DNA of 7,961 nt from Paludibacter sp. (lineage in GTDB: Bacteria > Bacteroidota > Bacteroidia > Bacteroidales > Paludibacteraceae): the NCBI GenBank assembly GCA_009787075.1, contig WRGS01000163.1:1-7961 (forward strand), given 5' to 3'. The notes beneath the pieces were generated by a model. It had not been told where the DNA came from. It saw only the letters and a list, made by a program, of their open reading frames with translations, and searched no databases. The translations under genes and the position numbers were made by a program. This document shows positions 5,901 through 7,961 of the stretch, piece after piece. The first letter of the stretch is position 1. The number at the start of each line of letters is the position of its first letter.

Positions 5901-5910
5901 AAAATTATTT

Positions 5911-7206
5911 ATGACTTTTGATGAATTTCCTTTTAACGAGGCGATAAAAGACGGTTTGCGGGCTATGAACTTTGAGCAGCCAACGCCCGTGCAGGAACAT
6001 ACTATTCCTGTGATTTTGGCACATAAAGATGTTATTTCGTGCGCACAAACAGGCACAGGCAAAACGGCTGCGTTTCTTTTGCCGCTTTTGCACAATTTGC
6101 TTACCGACAATCATGCAGAAAATAAAATAAATGCAATTATTATGGCTCCCACGCGCGAACTTGCACAGCAAATTGACCAACAAATGGAAGGATTTTCTTA
6201 TTTTGTACCAATTTCGTCGGTAGCGGTTTATGGCGGCAACGACTCAAAAGCGTGGGACGTGCAAAAAAACGGACTTACAAAAGGAGCAGATGTAGTTATT
6301 GCAACGCCGGGACGTTTGCTTTCACATATTAATTTGCACAAAATTGATTTTTCGGGCGTAAAATATCTTATTCTTGACGAAGCCGACCGTATGCTTGATA
6401 TGGGATTTTTTGATGATATTATGCGCATTGTAAAACATCTTCCTGCCGACCGTCAGACAGTTATGTTTTCGGCAACAATGCCTCCAAAAATCCGCGAACT
6501 TGCAAAAACGATTTTAATATCGCCCGAAGAAATCAAAATCGCAATTTCCCGCCCGCCCGACAGTATTATGCAGGCGGCTTATATTTGTTATGAGAGTCAG
6601 AAATTGCCGATAATAAAAGAACTTTTTTCTACTAAAGAGCCGAACAAAGTAATTATTTTTGCAGGGAAAAAGCAGAAAGTCAGAGAATTGGCTTTGATTT
6701 TAAAAAGAAACGGTTTGAAAGCCGAAGCGATGCATTCTGACCTTGAGCAACACGAGCGCGACCACGTGATGCACGAATTTCGCAACGGACATATAAATAT
6801 TCTTGTGGCGACAGATATTGTTGCACGCGGAATTGATATTGACGATATTACTTTGATTATCAACTACGAAGTGCCGCGCGATGTTGAAGATTATGTTCAC
6901 AGAATTGGGCGCACAGCCCGCGCCGAAGCCGAAGGAATGGCAATAACGCTGGTTTCGCAGGAAGAGCAGTTTCGTTTCAAACACATTGAAGATTTTTTGG
7001 AAAAAACGATTTATAAAATTCCTGTTTCGCCAGAAATTGGAGAAACGCCCGCTTACGACCCCAAACCGCCGCGAGGAAAATCTACAAATCCAAGATTTAA
7101 AAACCGCTCACGCAACAACAACAATAAAGGCGCATATCCGCGTCTTAAAAACAAACAACACAACAATAACAACAAACAACATTCGCGCCAAAAACACGCC
7201 GATTAA
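5911..7206 (+). CDS. DEAD-box ATP-dependent RNA helicase (RhlE-like)
   Basis: Cytoplasmic RNA helicase of superfamily 2, likely in ribosome assembly or RNA turnover, closest in layout to RhlE/CsdA-type proteins. It is 431 aa from this start. Motifs in order: Q motif PTPVQ (24-28), I AQTGTGKT (45-52), Ia PTRELAQ (80-86), Ib TPGR (132-135), II DEAD (156-159), III SAT (187-189), V ATDIVARGID (300-309) and VI HRIGRTAR (330-337). All key residues are present. After the second RecA domain comes a basic, Asn-rich, disordered tail (about 380-431) holding a tandem repeat. The frame is open upstream to 5587 through the antisense of dapB, which is not credible; the ATG at 5911 sits next to a clear promoter. 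RhlE is a likely subfamily, not certain. Confidence 0.95.
   Translation: MTFDEFPFNEAIKDGLRAMNFEQPTPVQEHTIPVILAHKDVISCAQTGTGKTAAFLLPLLHNLLTDNHAENKINAIIMAPTRELAQQIDQQMEGFSYFVPISSVAVYGGNDSKAWDVQKNGLTKGADVVIATPGRLLSHINLHKIDFSGVKYLILDEADRMLDMGFFDDIMRIVKHLPADRQTVMFSATMPPKIRELAKTILISPEEIKIAISRPPDSIMQAAYICYESQKLPIIKELFSTKEPNKVIIFAGKKQKVRELALILKRNGLKAEAMHSDLEQHERDHVMHEFRNGHINILVATDIVARGIDIDDITLIINYEVPRDVEDYVHRIGRTARAEAEGMAITLVSQEEQFRFKHIEDFLEKTIYKIPVSPEIGETPAYDPKPPRGKSTNPRFKNRSRNNNNKGAYPRLKNKQHNNNNKQHSRQKHAD
7090..7176 (+). repeat. Tandem repeat in the helicase C-terminal tail
   Basis: Residues 394-406 (PRFKNRSRNNNNK; bases 7090-7128) and 410-422 (PRLKNKQHNNNNK; bases 7138-7176) are two copies of one 13-residue unit at a 16-residue period. 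The shared pattern is P-R-[FL]-K-N-x-x-x-N-N-N-N-K. The DNA is rich in AAC/AAT codons. Such basic tails in DEAD-box proteins usually bind RNA without sequence specificity. Confidence 0.7.
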
Positions 7207-7208
7207 AG

Positions 7209-7379
7209 TTATTCTTCTTTGGTATCTTCAACAGCGTTTTCTCGCCCTTTCATCTTTTCGTTGCGCATGCGTTTGCGATAGCGAAAATAACTGCGCCCTA
7301 ACTTGAATAAAAATAGTAGAATAACAACGGCAACCACAGCAACAAAAAAGTAAGCGACTAACAATCCTATTTTTTCCAT
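7209..7379 (-). CDS. Hypothetical small single-pass membrane protein (56 aa)
   Basis: I do not recognise this protein. The minus strand from the ATG at 7379 gives an uninterrupted 56-codon frame with clear design: a hydrophobic segment at about residues 5-25 (LLVAYFFVAVVAVVILLFLF), a strongly basic stretch at 29-46 (R-S-Y-F-R-Y-R-K-R-M-R-N then KMKGRE), and an acidic end EDTKEE. The positive charge right after the membrane segment predicts a cytoplasmic C-terminus. The frame fills the space between the helicase stop and the AT-rich gap, ending only 2 bases from the helicase stop in convergent orientation. Its base composition is gene-like compared with the gap beside it. A possible promoter lies at 7538-7566, about 150 bases upstream; it could also be the last gene of the flavin-reductase transcript. 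Confidence 0.68.
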   Translation of the reverse strand: MEKIGLLVAYFFVAVVAVVILLFLFKLGRSYFRYRKRMRNEKMKGRENAVEDTKEE

Positions 7380-7482
7380 GAAATAATAATATTAAGGTTT
7401 TATATTTAAAAAATATCTATCTATATCTTTTATCTGAAATTGTTTTTGCTTAAAAAAATATATTTAAAATTGAGAGTGCAAT

Positions 7483-7546
7483 TTTACAAATAAATTTTTA
7501 AACAAAAAAATAAATTATAAATTTTAACATAAATTTACAAATAAAT
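7483..7546. repeat. 13-bp direct repeat in an AT-rich gap
   Basis: TTTACAAATAAAT occurs at 7483-7495 and again at 7534-7546, exactly 51 bases apart, in the gene-free, very AT-rich gap 7380-7586. On the minus strand each copy contains TTTATTTG, five of six fixed positions of the -7 box. Nothing else gene-like is visible in the gap. Confidence 0.45.
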
Positions 7547-7566
7547 GTTTGAAATTATTCTTCCAA
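7538..7566 (-). promoter_or_regulatory. Possible promoter for the 56-aa protein
   Basis: Minus strand: TTG at 7566-7564, an 18-base spacer, then TTTATTTG at 7545-7538 (five of six fixed positions). Transcription from here would give a leader of about 150 bases before the ATG at 7379, longer than for other genes in this window. Confidence 0.28.
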
Positions 7567-7567
7567 C

Positions 7568-7597
7568 ACGGTAAATTTTAATGCTGTTACCGTTTTT
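7568..7597 (+). terminator. Weak hairpin with T tract near the flavin-reductase stop
   Basis: ACGGTAA (7568-7574) pairs with TTACCGT (7587-7593) over a 12-base loop, and T5 follows at 7593-7597 on the plus strand. It overlaps the stop codon of the minus-strand gene. The T tract suits rightward transcription, for example read-through from the helicase gene; on the minus strand no T tract follows. Confidence 0.35.
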
Positions 7598-7961
7598 CCC
7601 AAACATTTACAATACCGCCAACATACATTCTGTGGGTTTCGCTGGGGGAAGTGTACATTTTCTGCGCATCTGCAAAAAGATTTTTGCGGTCAATGTCGTT
7701 CCAATAAACTTTTTCACACTCAATAACGAGCCACGCCTCTTCAAAATACGGATTTCCGAGTTCGGTAAATCGCGGCGTAAGACCTGTTGCAGCCACTTTG
7801 TCGATGTCGCGCCCCGATTTACTGCCAATAAATTCAAGTTTTTCGCGATATTCTTCAGGGAAAGCGCAGAGTGTAAAATATTTATTGCGTTCGAGGAATT
7901 GATAAGTGTAGCGCGTATTGCGGATATAAATTGTTACCGCAGGCAACGCCCAAACCGTTCC
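7587..7961 (-). CDS. Flavin reductase-like domain protein, C-terminal part, cut by the window edge
   Basis: Split-barrel FMN-binding protein of the flavin reductase family, probably an NAD(P)H:flavin oxidoreductase or related flavoprotein of the cytoplasm. The 124 codons visible begin GTVWALPAVTIYIRNTRYTY, where the family typically has a G-T-V-W segment and an R-x-x-RYT motif near the flavin. YFTLCAFPEEYREKLEFIG and SKSGRDIDKVAATGL follow, then a C-terminal beta region ending VNVWEKR. Full members are about 180-200 aa, so roughly the first third is missing to the right. A TTG at 7946 is an internal leucine codon, not a start: the conserved frame continues through it to the edge. The 56-aa gene lies downstream on the same strand. 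The substrate is not known. Confidence 0.85.
   Translation of the reverse strand, partial: GTVWALPAVTIYIRNTRYTYQFLERNKYFTLCAFPEEYREKLEFIGSKSGRDIDKVAATGLTPRFTELGNPYFEEAWLVIECEKVYWNDIDRKNLFADAQKMYTSPSETHRMYVGGIVNVWEKR

Noticed and set aside
5587..5910. N-terminal extension of the helicase frame
   Set aside because: It is the antisense of dapB, has no helicase similarity, and crosses the promoter; the ATG at 5911 starts the conserved protein.
6986..7306. Plus-strand frame across the end of the helicase gene
   Set aside because: Frame-shifted shadow of the Asn-rich helicase tail and antisense of the 56-aa gene.
7944..7946. TTG taken as start of the flavin-reductase protein
   Set aside because: The frame continues upstream with the family-typical G-T-V-W segment up to the window edge, so this is an internal Leu codon of a cut gene.
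1..7961. CRISPR, transposon, phage or defence system
   Set aside because: No regularly spaced repeats, transposase, integrase, tRNA-flanked island or defence domain is visible; most genes are core metabolism.

Overview
The window is AT-rich bacterial chromosome that looks like ordinary core genome of a Bacteroidetes (Bacteroidota) member. The main evidence is the promoter type. Several genes are preceded by the Bacteroidetes -7 box TAnnTTTG, in the best cases with a TTG about 18-19 bases upstream. Start codons lack Shine-Dalgarno sequences and sit behind A/T-rich leaders. The acpP-fabF pair and the short DapB also fit this group. No CRISPR array, transposase, phage gene, rRNA or tRNA is visible.

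Layout, left to right. (1) Minus strand, 1-1177: the N-terminal part of coaD (coenzyme A synthesis), preceded by complete dapA (lysine/diaminopimelate synthesis). (2) 1178-1910: a mostly non-core stretch. It holds a possible 70-aa membrane protein with its own -7 box and a strong intrinsic terminator, then a more GC-rich structured segment (1651-1738), then a 13-bp inverted repeat just upstream of the acpP promoter. (3) Plus strand, 1911-3797: a tight acpP-fabF-dgkA set (fatty-acid elongation plus a small membrane lipid kinase). (4) Plus strand, 3867-5134: a TSUP-family (TauE/SafE) membrane transporter with a TTG start, followed by a DUF1634 membrane protein. (5) Minus strand, 5131-5847: dapB, whose stop codon overlaps the DUF1634 stop tail to tail. 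(6) 5848-5910: a compact divergent promoter region between dapB and a DEAD-box RNA helicase (5911-7206). (7) Minus strand, 7209-7961: a 56-aa single-pass membrane protein, an AT-rich gap with a short direct repeat, and the C-terminal part of a flavin-reductase-family protein that runs off the right edge.

Functionally, dapA and dapB make diaminopimelate, which feeds peptidoglycan and lysine. AcpP and FabF elongate acyl chains for membrane lipids, and the DgkA-like kinase recycles a lipid alcohol. Together the window is mostly envelope supply. I see no complete new defence or mobile system. The points most worth a second look are the exactly symmetrical, interlocked dapB/helicase promoter pair, the structured segment at 1651-1738, the TSUP-DUF1634 pair, and two small membrane proteins that routine annotation could miss.
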